A stretch of 64,000 nt of DNA from Chromobotia macracanthus. Lineage: Eukaryota > Chordata > Actinopteri > Cypriniformes > Botiidae. Where the stretch lies: assembly GCA_036877525.1 (NCBI GenBank), contig JAZGTH010000002.1, forward strand, positions 10,400,501-10,464,500, given 5' to 3'. Positions 25,100-38,150 of this stretch are shown here, in pieces. Below the pieces are notes generated by a model. That model was not told where the DNA came from. It did not search any database and saw nothing but the letters and a program-made list of their open reading frames with translations. Position numbers and translations under genes: made by a program. The first letter of the stretch is position 1. Every line of letters starts with the position of its first letter.

Positions 25100-26588
25100 T
25101 AATAAGTCAACTACAGAACTCTTAAATCAGGGGCTAAGGAATATCTGTTTGCGCTCTATTTATAGATGGTACAAAAATGGGGAAACGCAAGTGAGAAATG
25201 TGGGTTTGATTGTTGATGTCTGTTTTAGCCCATCTGCTAAATGAAAAGAGCCCCACCCTCACCACGACAGAGTCACTGCCATGTAAAATGTCTCAGAGCT
25301 AGTCACAAGCCCTGTTATGTGCTGTGAGAGAAAGAGCTCTATAATTACCCAATGAGAGAAATTAGGTGTCTATGAGAGTGGAGCATCACACTCTGCCCTT
25401 TATAAGAGAGAGAAATTGGGTATAATTATGGAGCCGTTAGCGCTAAAAACTTTTCCAGCACATACCCAACCCGACACCGTTGCGATGACAGCATCGAATG
25501 CGCGTGTGATTGTGTGAAAACCCGCCAAAGAATGATGCAAATGATGCGACACCAGCCTGCGAGTTTGCAGATGAGTGTTTGGCATAAATCCTGTGTTTGA
25601 AATTTCAACACCTTTGTTTAAGCTCGTAGTAACAGTTTGAAGCAAACTTTTCTGACTCATTTTGATAATTTCATAGCTTTATTCTTCCTCTTCCCTTTTA
25701 AAAAGTAGGTGTTGATATGTGAAGCGGAGAAATAGAGAAATAGATTGTGTGTATATATGTGAACTTGTTACATAGAAATATAGATGTTTATATATGTGAA
25801 CTTAATATATAGAAAAGCAGATGTTTATTTTATGAACTTGATATATTGTTAATACAGTATGTTTATTTTTCCTGTCCCTGCTTATGTAATTAACTGTTAA
25901 AGGTTCAGAATCAGACTGTTAAGGGTATTATGGGATGACTACACAATCTGGCACAGCGTAAAACAGAGCGTGAAATTTTAAATGCATAATATTATTTGAT
26001 AGAACAATAACAATTTTATTCTAAAGTTGCACAAACAGTAAAAACAGGGACAATAACAAAACTTTTTTTAGCTTAAAACTTGTGTGTACGACGTCTGCTA
26101 AATTGCCACAGATGTACTGTTCTTTTTCTTTTAGCGCTATACGAGTTTCTAAACCTCATTCATCAAGTTAATGTGGCGGAGCTGTGTTCTTCCTAAAATT
26201 AGGATTTATTTCTAGAATTTCTTTAATAACATTGTTTTTCTGGAAACCCGGAATTTTATATCAGGTTCTCGGTCAGTGTCCAAAATTTTTAATTGTTTTT
26301 AAAAGTTTTAATTGTACAGATTTAATGCATAGTTTCATTGTATGCAATTGCTCACTTTGTCATGTGGTTAATAGGTTTAAGGATGTTAATTTGAAGGATT
26401 AGTTTACCTAGTTTACCTGGATCGTTTACCTACCTTATTAAGTCATTCCAAAGTTCTTGCTCCATCTGACTCCATAATTTACAATAATTCTAAGAAATAT
26501 TATTACGTCCACTGTACCTGTTGTAGCCTGTTGTATTTACATTATTGAAATTCTTTATCCAGTTATCCTGGACCTTTAATTGTATAAT

Positions 26589-26936
26589 TTAAAGCTGCAG
26601 TCCATAACTTTTTTTGGTTAAAAATGAACAAAAGTTAGTTATTGAGCAAGTACATGACAGTGTTTAACAAGATCTGCCAAAGCTTACTCAGATTCGCAAC
26701 GGTAATAGTTTATAATAATGATTTATAATTTGAACCATCAGTATTTCGCAGGAAATGTCAGTCTGTAAACAGAAACACAATCCGGCTACTGTATTGTATG
26801 TCTGAGTACTGTAGATGGTGCAGAGTTTGTTGCTTGTTCTTACAGCAGTTGTTGAAAATAATTCAAGTACCATGCAATCTTATGTTTCAGGCAGAGATGG
26901 CGTTAGAGAGGCAAAAGTTCCGAATAGCAGCTTTAA
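26589..26936 (+). mobile_element. Family A element, copy 4
   Basis: TTAA at 26589-26592 and 26933-26936, left end AGCTGCAGTCCATAAC. Full-length form (348 bp) like copy 1. It sits 35 bp before a family D element. Confidence 0.8.
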
Positions 26937-26971
26937 TAACCAGATACCCCATGAATTACCCTCTCTGTCTG

Positions 26972-27424
26972 TTAAAAAATAGTTCATCAAAAAAATTCTT
27001 TCATTATTTACTTAGGACTTTTTTCTGGAAAGCAAAAGGAGAAATTGTTAAGAAAGTTCATTCTGCTTTTGTCCTTACAACAAAAATACACAGTGTCCAG
27101 GGACTGTCAAACGCCAAATCGCCAAAAAGTTAAACTTCTAGTCTGTTCTTTACACAAAGCTTTTTGTATGGCTTCAGAAAAATGTAGCACATGAGTCATA
27201 TGAAATGCTTTTAAGATTCTTGCTCTTTCCGTTTCTTTTGAGTCGTCTTTGAAACATGAAAGCTCCAGTCCCCATTCATTGTAATTGCTCGGAAACGAGC
27301 GATGAATGCATTATTTAAAATGTCTTTTTTGTGTTTCACAGAACAAAGAAACTCATACGGGTTTGGATTGACATGAGAGCAAATTATGATGGAATGTTCA
27401 GTTTTAGGTGAACTATCCCTTTAA
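26972..27424. mobile_element. Family D element, copy 3
   Basis: TTAA at 26972-26975 and 27421-27424. The right end, aggtgaactatccct, is typical of the family. ggtttggattgacatgag is shared with the copy at 63763. It lies 310 bp before exon D. Confidence 0.72.
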
Positions 27425-27733
27425 TGGTCAGAGAATCTTCTCATTTTGAATTCCAGTTAGTTATAAGAGTGAATTGGGCTGTAAGTGTCAAACCCCAGTG
27501 TGCGTGTGAGGAACAGTGTTTGCATATAGTCAAAGTTTATGAGGTTGACACTGAGCATTCCAAACTCCATAGAACAGTTAACAGAGACACCCGTGTTAAT
27601 GAATGTCATAAGTCTTTTTGGGTCTGTGTGGGTGTGTGAGTCCATTACACAACCTTCCATGCTGAGCTTAATGTATTAAGTTGTTGTCTCTGATATTTGA
27701 GTGATCTCACACTATTTCTTCCCCCCCCTGCAG

Positions 27734-27848
27734 TGATAGACTGTCTCTTCGTGGCAGTGTAGAGCTGAAGATGATGAGGCACTCTGCTTTCAGTGTCGTC
27801 TTCCAGCTCCAATATGTCTTCTCTTGTCCACTGGCTGGAGACGGGCAG
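27734..27848 (+). CDS. nphp4: nphp4 exon D (115 nt)
   Basis: One base completes the codon split after exon C. The exon then reads DRLSLRGSVELKMMR, HSAFSVVFQLQYVFSCPLA and GDGQ. Human has LRSRLRLPEMVG and HPAFAVIFQLEYVFSSPAG, a clear match at about residues 325-365. The acceptor is cctgcag|T at 27733/27734. The donor is CAG|gtgaga at 27848/27849. It leaves on a whole codon, consistent with exon E starting in phase 0. Confidence 0.95.
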
Positions 27849-28317
27849 GTGAGACCAAAAGAGTCATTTTTCAAAACATTTCAAAATTTCTGTCTTTCTT
27901 GATCTCACTCAAGTGACCATGAAACAGAGAGTAAATCTCCTCTGTTTAATGGTACATTCACTCATTTTTCTTCCAAACTAAGCCAGTGTTTTGGGGAATT
28001 TTGCATGACACAGATTTGAATAATATACACAAGACCCATATTTACTTAGATCTGCCTGGATCCTGCAGACAAGCGGCTGTTAAAATGTGTGGGAAGAACT
28101 TGCCCTCGACTGAACAACCTACACTGAAATGAAGCATATTGTTTTTGAGACCCCTGCCCATGACCTCAGTGTTGTGACTGAGAATGTACTGTGGGCCTGG
28201 ATCTCAGTTATGTTGTCTGTTGAGCACACATATATGTGATTATATTCCAAACCTATGATGTCATGAGATGAGGAGGTTAGGTTTTGTGTTGTAATTGGTT
28301 GGTTTATATTGCTCCTT

Positions 28318-28352
28318 TTTTTGGATAAAAACATCTGCCAAATGCATAAATG
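28318..28352 (+). repeat. SINE tail fragment
   Basis: Only ttttggataaaaacatctgc caaatgcataaatg remains, a good match to the shared tail. Confidence 0.6.
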
Positions 28353-29837
28353 TTCAAGCTATTTATTTGATAAAAATGTTTTTCCAGGACCAACATGGAT
28401 ACTGGTCCAGGTTCATGTCCTGTTTGGCAAAATCACAGTCACTGAGAGCATGTGATTTTTGGATGTGAATTTTCCAGCATTGGCAAACTAAGTTACACAT
28501 TTAGATAGTGAATGCTGTAGGATGGTTTGTACTACAGTAGTCTGTGTTTGGGACTGAACTGTAGGGTTGACCCCAATTACCTCCATTTTGTTCCTTTTAC
28601 TAATGATGGAAATGCATTTAGAAAAGCAAATTATGAGGGAGTCTATTAAAAGAATGTGACCGTATTGTTAATGCCGTAGGCAGCAATGAATTTTGTAATT
28701 GACTTTGATTAAGACTACTTATTACTTGTGAACACATGAATAGTGCTAAACTGATACCCTAAAGTGTAAACAGCTCCAAAACGTTTTGGATCACTCCAAG
28801 CATGTTTAAAAATGTGTCACAACTTCGCATTTGTAGCATGCTTTCAGTATGCTCCATATCAACATGCAGTGACACAGATCGCATGATTGCATTCATATCC
28901 CTGTTCTAAAGCTGCTGACCCCCACTGTACAAACATTTTGGCCAATTGACTTTGATCCCTGTCTGCAGCTCTGTGAGCCTTCAAATGCCAAATGACTGTT
29001 TCAACAAAGAAAATAATTCCCCCGTTCGTCTTTAATTTTACAATGCACAGTTGCATTAGAGCGTCTGCTCTTTATTTCTGCTATTAGATAAAATGCTTCA
29101 GTATGCCGGAGACCTCCAGGCTAATGGATGGTAATGTAACCTCTGTGACAAAACCCATCTACTGTAGCTCCGAGTCCTCAGGGAAAGAGAAAGACTTTGC
29201 TTTTCTGCACAGAACTCTGTCTAATTGTGAGCGGATCGGAGAGATAACTCTGTCACACTCTCACAGTTTCTCTCTCCCTCTTTATCTCTGTCCTACTCCG
29301 TCTGCCTCTCGAGTATTGCCGCGTTCCTCATTGCCTCTCCCTGAGGAAATTAAACAGCCATCCTTGACCAGACAGCCTCAGTAAATAAACATATTGGGAG
29401 AAAAGATTGAGAAGGGGGTGAAGATAGAAAAAGTGAATATCAGGTTCCAGGCAGCAGGCACAAAGGCATCCAATCCAATCAGACTTCATTCATCTGCTTG
29501 GACCTCTATTCTCTTCTCCCACTCGCCTCTCTGTGTTCAGGGCCCTAGTTCAGTCTTAACACCCTCAGGATTAGCCCCCACTAATGAAATGACACAAATG
29601 TGGCTCTTTGGTCTATCTAGAGCAGTCTTAACACACGCACACACAGTCTCAGAGTCTGAAATCCAATCCGTCTCCAGGGTGCTTGTTTTCCTTTGCCAGG
29701 CAACACGGAATGTTTTTAAAACACTCATGGCCCTAGTTAAGTCACGAGAGATTCCGCCAATTACATGTGTGGGTGGGATTGTCATTGCATTCAATAGGGT
29801 GGATGCTGTTAGTGATCGATGGTGTAATTTTCACCAA

Positions 29838-30230
29838 TTAAAGGAATAGTTCATCATTTACTCACCCTCATGTCATTCCAAACCCATGTGATTTTATTTT
29901 GTGCTATAGGACAGTAAAAGAGAACTTCTGTACAGTTCCAGTGAATTGGGGCTTTAAACAAGAATTTTTGAGTGCAAATACACCATAAAATTTTTATAAA
30001 ATGTGTTCTGTAAAACATTTAGTTACTCAAATATAGTTTTCTTGAGTAATTTGATGGATTTGTGTGAGGAACAGATTAAAATGTAAATTGTTTTTCTGCT
30101 GATAATCTTGTGCTGCCTGTTAGCTGTTGCTAGTCCACAAATCTTAATTTTTTTTCATTTTTATGCCCTGTGATATAAAGTCATACAGTGTTTTTAGTCA
30201 TGTAGTGTTTTTTGGGAGCTGTCCCTTTAA
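29838..30230. mobile_element. Family D-like element, copy 4
   Basis: TTAA at 29838-29841, left end aggaatagttcatcatttac followed by tcaccctcatgtcattcc. The right end, gagctgtccct plus TTAA, is less typical, so the right boundary is tentative. Confidence 0.55.
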
Positions 30231-32299
30231 AACATGTCTGAAAACTAGCCGGCATTCTATAGGCGTGCTAAATGCTAACTTATCGCTTACAGTCACACAT
30301 GCACAGAGGCAAAGGTCGTTGACAGGAAATGTGAAAACATGCCTCAGTCATCTCTAAAACATTGGCCTAACTGGAACTGAGAACTCCTCACATTTTCAGT
30401 ACTTTCAAATCGCTGCGGAAGATGAACATTTTCAAGTAATTATATGCAAGTGTGAAGCAAGTTTTTTTGTGGAGGGAAATTGAGAATTTCTCAAGCTGTC
30501 GGGGCTCCTGGTGTGAGGAGAGAGTCAGAAGTGTTGGACAAGTGTCACCTCACACGAACTGCAGATCTCAAACTGGGCTCAGTTTGAGGTTAAAAAAGGA
30601 AATTTGTGCGTGTGTGTAAATTCCGAATGACGATAGGATGGCGTGAGAGAGCGAGACAGACAGGAGAGAGAGAGAGAGAGACAGTCAAAGAGGGATGAAG
30701 TAATTGCATTATAGGTTTATTTATAGAGCATGTTGAAGGAAGGTGTCTGGAAGTCATCATAGTGACTAATAAAGGTGGGATGAGGCTCGACCTCCTGAAG
30801 ATAGAGCGACCTGCAGCGGAATTTGAGGGAGGGAGAGAGAAAGAGAGAGAGAGAAAGGAAGGGTGGTAGGAAGGGAGTGATTTCTCTTTACATTTTACCA
30901 GCTAATGGGTTGAGAACACAGACTTTTCTCTCCACTGCTGTGTCCTTTCTTGTCAGTTTCTGAAACCTTCTGTAGATTACTTTGTAATTAATTACATGGC
31001 TTTCTAGAATACTTGATTCTGACTGATTAATCTCCCATACTTGGTTATTAAAGAGTTGAATCATAATTGGTACCGTTTGATTATAAAACGTATACAGTAA
31101 GGTCCAAAATTTAAGGTTGTATTGTAACAGATCATAACTGTGTGGCATTGAAAATCATTTTAAACCTGAAAACAAACATTATAAAATACAAAGCACTCCA
31201 AAAAGCAGATGTTGCTTATTTGCACTGACCAAGTTAACTTTCTTCTGCGAAAGGTCAGATTCTGTTGCTCCCATTGAAGGACAAAAACTTTAGAAAACAT
31301 GCTGGGAACTTATTTGTTTTATAAGGCTAGTTGTATCAGTTTTTGCACAACCTTCTGGAGTCTGTTCCAGCTCAAGTGCATGATGTCTCAAGAATGCAAT
31401 TAGAATTGCATTTAAATTGCAGAAATGCAAAATAGAGGCACATAGGACCCCACTGTATGAAATATATGCAATATATACTGCATTAAATACTTGCAATAGT
31501 TTTTGTTAATATAAATTTCCTACAGTGAAATATTTAAATATGTATTTGTTTAAAGCAGCATGTGCGTAGTTTAGATTTTGTAGTTTTTTTAATTGATTCT
31601 GTTTTGGCCTTAGTTGTAAAATTGCACTTACTAATGATAAAAACAGCAAGAGTAAAATGGATTTTATAATTCACTTTAGTGTGCTCTCTCCTTCCTTCTG
31701 ACCTTCAGGTGGGCTGCTTTCTGCACAGGTGCACTCTGGCTCTCTGTTAATTGGCTTATAATGGATCATGATGTTATTAATGCTGACTATTTTTTCTCCT
31801 TAAGTCTTAAAACAGTATGGATCCGACATTTTCAGTTTTACCAGTAGGTGGAGCTGTGTAGTTCATAAACAGGTCTGGGTGAAAACAAGAGCTGTGGCAG
31901 ACAGTGTTTCACTCATGCTGTGCAGGCCACTATTTACTGCATCTCACCTCTGTACGATTACACCCTAAAAATGGTCTGATAGATTTGCTGAATGGAGGAA
32001 CATAAAGCCAGTGACTAATTAGCAAATCGACTGCAAACAGACTGCGGTACCGTACTTTTCAAAGGACATTCCTATAAACTCCAGAACTCTGACAGGCCCA
32101 GACTTCCACAGTTTTTTTTTCTGAAGTGGCTCTTTCACACTTGCATTTCGCAGGGTTCACTGGGCTGGTGCTCACGGCCTTATCAAAATGCTCAGGATGA
32201 CAGTGAAAGAGAAGAGGATGAGAGTGAGAAAATGGTAAAAATGACTTCTTGACAAGTATAAGTTGGAATGTATATGTGAGGGGGATTCAATATCATGCT

Positions 32300-32610
32300 G
32301 TTCTGGGAACACTCGGGGAACAGTTGTAGGTTGTAAGAACAATTTTTAATGTTTCCATTAAGTCATAAAAATGTTAATGTTATTTTTAATGTTTTTTAGA
32401 CATTGTGTTAACGTTATTGTTACACTGGCAACTGACAATCACTGACAACTTAAGAATAATGAAGAATAATGTTTCTGATATATGATATAACGTTAAAAAC
32501 TAATGACATTACTGCAGGACTATTTTTGATAACTTAATTTTGATAATTTTGAGAGAACTTTTAGAGAACCTTAGCAAATGTTCTGAGAACATTCCCTGTT
32601 AGCTGGGTAA
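32300..32610 (+). repeat. Family E interspersed repeat, copy 2
   Basis: Shares gttgtaagaacaattttt, aatgtttccattaagt and gagagaacttttagagaacc with the copy at 49351. The right end is gttctgagaacattccct followed by gttagctggg. Confidence 0.65.
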
Positions 32611-35600
32611 CTGAAACTGCTGTGCCACTGTTTTCTGCACAAACATTTCAACTTTCTATGTAAATAAAGCCTATTATAGCACTTTGTTTACTAAGCTGGT
32701 GTTATTTGACTGGTGTGATTAACATTGCACTATTATGGTCTACAGAAAGCTGGTGGTAAACAGAATGTTATTTTAAAGTGATGTTTGTATATATTTTCTA
32801 GTGATCATGACAGCAGTTATTCATCAAATGATGATCAAATGATGTGGAAGAGCATTATTACTGGGAACGTATCCAGACACGCAGTGTAGTCAACTGCACT
32901 TTCAGCATTTTAAGAGCTCATTTGAGGATCCAGGTAGAGTGATGATGTACAGTCACAGTGTGCCAAATCATAGTAGCCTAACCTAGCACTCAGTGGGGCT
33001 TGCGAGATTGGGAATTGCGAGATTGGGAATTGCGCAACAATCACACAAATTGTTTCAGCACGGTTGTTTTGAGCTCGATTGCGTCGTTGCCTGATTCACA
33101 TGATTTCTTTTGGGAAACGCGTGCTAAAACGGCACAGACAGCACATGCAAATAAACTGCGCTGTCAGTGGGCGCAATTCATTTCTAGTGAATTCCCCCTA
33201 GAGAAACTTCAGTGTAGTGTACTTTAGGTGAAAGAGAGGGAGAGAGAGAGATTTAGTATGGGTAAGACTGACGGAGAGAGAAAGAAAGAGAAATATGAAC
33301 TGCTCACTTGGCATGATCCAGTTTGACTCAGCAAAAAGAGATGTGTAGTATTAAATCTTGAGCACAGAGAATCTCAATCAGCCAAACCTCTGACCTAAAA
33401 ACACCATCTCTCTAATCTGCCTTTCTGCATTACCCTGATCAGATTTTTCTGTGCTTTGCTCACTCTTTTTTAAAATCCTCACCATGTAGATTGTCAGTAT
33501 TCATTTCATTTAATGCAGGCTAAGGCTATGACGATCGTGTAATTTTAAGGGACAGTTTTTGCTGCATTCACATTACAGTTAACGACAAGTTTCCGAATTG
33601 TAATTTATTGAGCGTTTCAACTTGACCATAAAAAGTCTGTATATTAAAGCAAACTTGGATTAATAAATGTCATTTCTATGTTGAATTGTTCGTGTCACAA
33701 ACAGTGTAACCTTAATACACTCCTTGAATTCATTCACGTTGAATGCTATTTTTGATTTAATCTTGATTTAATTGCACAACCCTTCATTCCACTTGAGAAA
33801 AGTTTTACTTGTGTACTTGAGAATAACTGTTTGTTCATACATTATTGATAATAATATCATCTGCCAGAAATATTTTCCATTGTGTGAATGTTAAAATGAA
33901 GTCGGACTGGATCACTTTGCGTTTCACATTAGACCTTGTTTACACTTTAAAATGAAGTCAGATCAGTCAGTTGTGTTTACACATTAGACCTTGTTTACAC
34001 ATTCTGTTCTCTTTTCACCATAAATTCTTCATATTCTCCTCTTACTCCGTCTCTCTCTCTCTTTTGCTCTATCTTTCTTTCTCCGCTTGAGTTGTAGTTG
34101 TACAAGACTGACAACTGATCCCTGCTCAGATAGTTCCTAATGCTGGTCTGTCAACACCAATTTTCCAATGCGGCAGCTCCAACAAGACTCTTGTTCGGCC
34201 TGAAATGCTGCTTTTAACGTTTCTGGATCAGGCTCTGTCAGTTAAGCTGCGGTAATGTAATAAAGTGTTACGTGATGCTCGGGGACAGGCCTGCTCCCCG
34301 GCGATGTGGGGTTTTGTTGCCGGTCTGCCACTAGCACTGACTCATGGATAATGGAGAGTGAGTCGGAGATCACGACTTCCCTACTCCTGTCCTGCGGCCA
34401 GTAGATAATTTGTGTTACAGCGGCTTTCATGCAAAGACACTGATGTTGGCGTGGAAAGAGGCAGTCCTCTGAGGCCTGGAGAAGGGGTGAGCGCATCTGG
34501 ACAGATTATTGTGATTTGTAGTAACGAATGCAATGAAAACGGCTCTTGACACGCTCGCAGATGCGCTCACAGTTTCCGATGGGGCTGCAGTATTGAGCCA
34601 GTTTGGAATGTGGAGTATGAACTAGGGCCATTAATATATAGTATTGCTTTATGAATGTTCTGGGATAATGATGCTCCACCATATCAGGTGACCTTTAACC
34701 TCTGTGCCATTTGTATAAAAGAGCTTTATGCAGTCAATCGTGGAAGTGTGAAGTGCTTAGAGTTACTGGAATTCTCACCATATGGCCTAAAGACCAGCTT
34801 GAATCAGGTCGTGAGCTCACCTGGAGAGTTTCACAGGGATAATTATCTATTTGGATTTGACAGCCATTTCACACTGTTTTAGTAGCGGGGGAACACTGCG
34901 AGGAGGAGGTTCAGGCTGAGTGAGAAAAGTACATTTTTTTGGGATTTTTCACCAACAAAGAACACTTGAAAATCATGCAGGCTATGTGGGTTGTTAGATG
35001 CAGGTGGTAGATGCAGTGGTTTGCAAAACAATAGCTTTTTGAGCATTTGTGTATTCATACTAAACCATACAGAATGTATTTTTCAAATAGCCCGCTGCGA
35101 GGTCTTTTCCTGCAGAAGAGGAAGATGAAGATGGCTAGCATTGGTTGATACATGTTATAGGTAATGTTCCATATCAGACAATGCTAGATGAAGATCTTAA
35201 CCAACACTCTAAAAGCACCAAAGCTGTTGGAGCAGAAATCGATGGAGCCTCTGCGATTGATTTACCACTGACGTTCAGCCCTTTTTACAACAGCACTGCT
35301 ACATGCTTTGGTAAGTAGCATGATTTATTCTTGCAACTGAGCTGTGCTGATTAAATTTGTGCCTCCTTGTTCAGGAAAGGAAGATATTTCCCATGTTTGT
35401 GAGTGTGGCCTCTGGCTGTGTCAAACTCAGAGTCGGAGAGATGAGTTAATGATGGGGGAAGCTCTATTTCACTTAAAAGGGAAGTGTGTAATTTTTGTGC
35501 AACGGAAATGTGTCGGCAAATGGAATTATTAAAATAATGACAGGTTTTCAGAACAATCACCCATCAGACAGACAGTCCTGTCCCAAATTCACATTCATTG

Positions 35601-37322
35601 GTTTTGCCGGTGTTATTAAGTTGGGTTGGTCGGGATGCTCAAACAAACAAAGCAATTTTTTGATATGTTAAAGGGGAATTAACCTATGAATAGCTCACGA
35701 ACAGCAGTCTCTGCATATCACGCTACAGATAGGAGAACGTATTTTAACATCAGACAAATTACACCCTTCACCTTGATTTTTTTGCGTTGCGCCTAACGGT
35801 GGCGAACTTCTGCCTGCATGGCCCCGTCTTCATGCGTGTAAATTATGCAATGCTGTTGTGCAGTTACACGCCCATAACAGTTTAGATGTACGCGTACATC
35901 ACCATATCTGTGGCAAAACACAAACAAACAGCATCTCGGTGGTTTTAAAGGGTTGACGGTTGTTTTAATTGGGATCAACTCATGCGCTTTGTTTTTTTAG
36001 GCGCCTCTTTTTGATACACCCTCTTTTTCAGTGTCTTGTCTGTCTGTCTCACTTTCTCTGTCTACTATGTTCATTCAGGTCCTCATTAAGACCTGATTTC
36101 CTACAGGCTGTCTGGCTGCGCTCACACCGTAGTGCAATTTAAAAGACGACTGCGGTTCCAATCAGAGCAGTAAAGCTTATTTATACATTTTTCTTTTATT
36201 TGTATTTTTACCGTTCTGTTGGAAATGTCACACAAATGTTAATTAAATGTTAATCAAACATCACACTGTAAGAACGCTCATGTCTTCGGCATTGTGCTGC
36301 TATATTTAGCAGTACCGAGAGGTCACTGTACCCCAGGGTCTGCTGCTATCGCTCCAGGAGTTTTCCTGGGAGAGAGGGAACAGGGGAAACAATAGTGGAC
36401 TAATTAGCATGAATGTCAATTTCTCCCACTGAGAAGTTCATAAATCTCCTGCCCCTCCTGCTGGGAGTTCATCCTGTCACAAAGAACCACACTTTTCGAA
36501 CCTTCTCCTGTGCATCTGCTTGTATTGATCCCACAATGGTCTTCTGCGTGAACGTGTCTGCTGGGTTGCGGAGATCTTCTGGGAAGCATTCTCAGATGGA
36601 TGGCAAGTCAAGGTAAGCTGAAGAATTCTCGTTTCCATCTTCTTTGGAGGTCTTTCTTGCTTGGTATGTTCCACCCATTTTATTTCACCTGAGATTTCAC
36701 ACACATTTCTCACAATCACATTACCTTCTCTCTTATTCTTTACCTCTCCGTCTCTCCACCTGTCTTTCTCTCTCTCGCTGTAGACTTCACCTAATTTTCA
36801 GGTCCTTCATTTGGAGTGTTTGGTACTTCACTTTCCATCTATTGGATGAAGAGAGAGAGGGTAATCTCACAGTGGGTAGTCTTCCAAAACATCCAGGAAA
36901 GAGAGGGTCTAAAATTCAGCTGTTTCATGCATTTATTTTACATCAGTGATCCTTTAGCGTTTATACTTTTAAAGCACAAAGGCCACGCACACACAGCAAT
37001 AAGTAATTTCTCTAAATGATCCATGCGTGCATGGAATACAGCAGTCATTTCTAAAAAAATACAGCATTTGATGTAGTGATAAGCACTGCAGTGATTTGTC
37101 GTCTTGTGATTGGATGGTAACAGCACCCCTTTTGGTGTTTTCGCTATATTGTATTTAACACGCGAAGATATAATACATTTTTCAGAACTGAATTCAGTTA
37201 AAGCAACTGATCAGCAATCACAGAGAAGTATGTTTAATTTTGCACAACAGTGGCTTCTAATACCTGCTGATGTATCCACAAATCTTGCGTTGTCTTTAAT
37301 GTGACTCAGCTTTGCATATTGC

Positions 37323-37611
37323 TTAAAGCTGCAGTCAGTAATGTTTGCCTCTCTACTGCCATCTCTGTTTGAAACATAAGATTGCATGTCATTTTATGTG
37401 CTTTTATTAAGTGAAGTCAAGTGAAGCCAAAGTAACATTTCTTGGGGAATCGGACCTGACAGCTCATATTATAAATCATTATTAAAAAACATACCGTTAG
37501 AAATCTGGGTAAGGTAAGGAGATTGTGGTAAACACTGATCTGTAATGTACTTGTTCAATAAATGATTTTTGTTCATTTTTAATCCAGAAAAGTTACAGAT
37601 TGCAGCTTTAA
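37323..37611 (-). mobile_element. Family A element, copy 5 (inverted)
   Basis: TTAA at 37323-37326 and 37608-37611. The ends are AGCTGCAGTC and GATTGCAGCT, a clean inverted repeat. The core is reverse-complemented relative to copy 1. Short form (289 bp). Confidence 0.82.
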
Positions 37612-38004
37612 ATCAATCAGTGAACTGTGCTAGAGGAGAACAGGGTGGTCCAGTCAAGGGCTCCTTAATCTCTCTTTTCATCCCTTGCTAAGACCATATG
37701 ACTCATTTCATCTCTGTTCCTTTTTAGTGTTTTTAAACAGACGCAGACGAGAGTGAGCAAGAGGCTCAACACAGCATGTGCAGGGAAGGCCTGGCATCAA
37801 CCTCTCACCATGACGACGCTGCAAGCCAACAATACATCGCCTTGTTCCCGCCACTCCGCCACATGGCTGAGCCATCCCTGAGGAACACGCCAGCCAAATG
37901 TCTGAGATGATTTCATTCATACACTGCTGGCTCTGGTGTACAGGTGGCAGTGGACTTTCCCAACCACAACAAGTGGGAAACAACGGACTGTGTGTTGTTA
38001 TTTA

Positions 38005-38150
38005 CTTCCTGTAGCTTAATTGCTACAGCATTGCTTTAGCTGCTGGGTTCTATTCCCATGGAACACACAAACTGATAAAATATATAACTTGAATGTAATA
38101 TAAGTCACTTTGGATAAAACGAGTCTGACAATGCATAAAGGTGAATGTAA
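38005..38150 (+). mobile_element. tRNA-headed SINE with conserved teleost tail
   Basis: The head ctgtagcttaattgctacag and B-box-like ctgggttctattcccatgg are followed by aactgataaa and the tail aagtcactttggataaaacg ... atgcataaa. The tail (consensus-like gataaaagcgtctgccaaat) recurs in several places in the window. Confidence 0.72.

Larger units (their letters stand above)
23802..27733 (+). other. Intron between exons C and D
   Basis: 3.9 kb, dominated by repeats: family D (24067-24461, left end lost), family E (24764-25099), family A (26589-26936) and family D (26972-27424), the last two almost abutting. The acceptor is cctgcag after a run of C. Confidence 0.85.

Noticed and set aside
29103..29849. 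Two adjacent open frames (93 and 151 codons)
   Set aside because: No recognisable domain, no splice-phase fit to nphp4, and the second runs into a family D repeat. Probably chance in a GC-richer block.
36413..36616. Open frame followed by a donor-like aaggtaagct, considered as an extra exon
   Set aside because: It does not match nephrocystin-4, exons D and E already join in phase, and no partner exon is seen.
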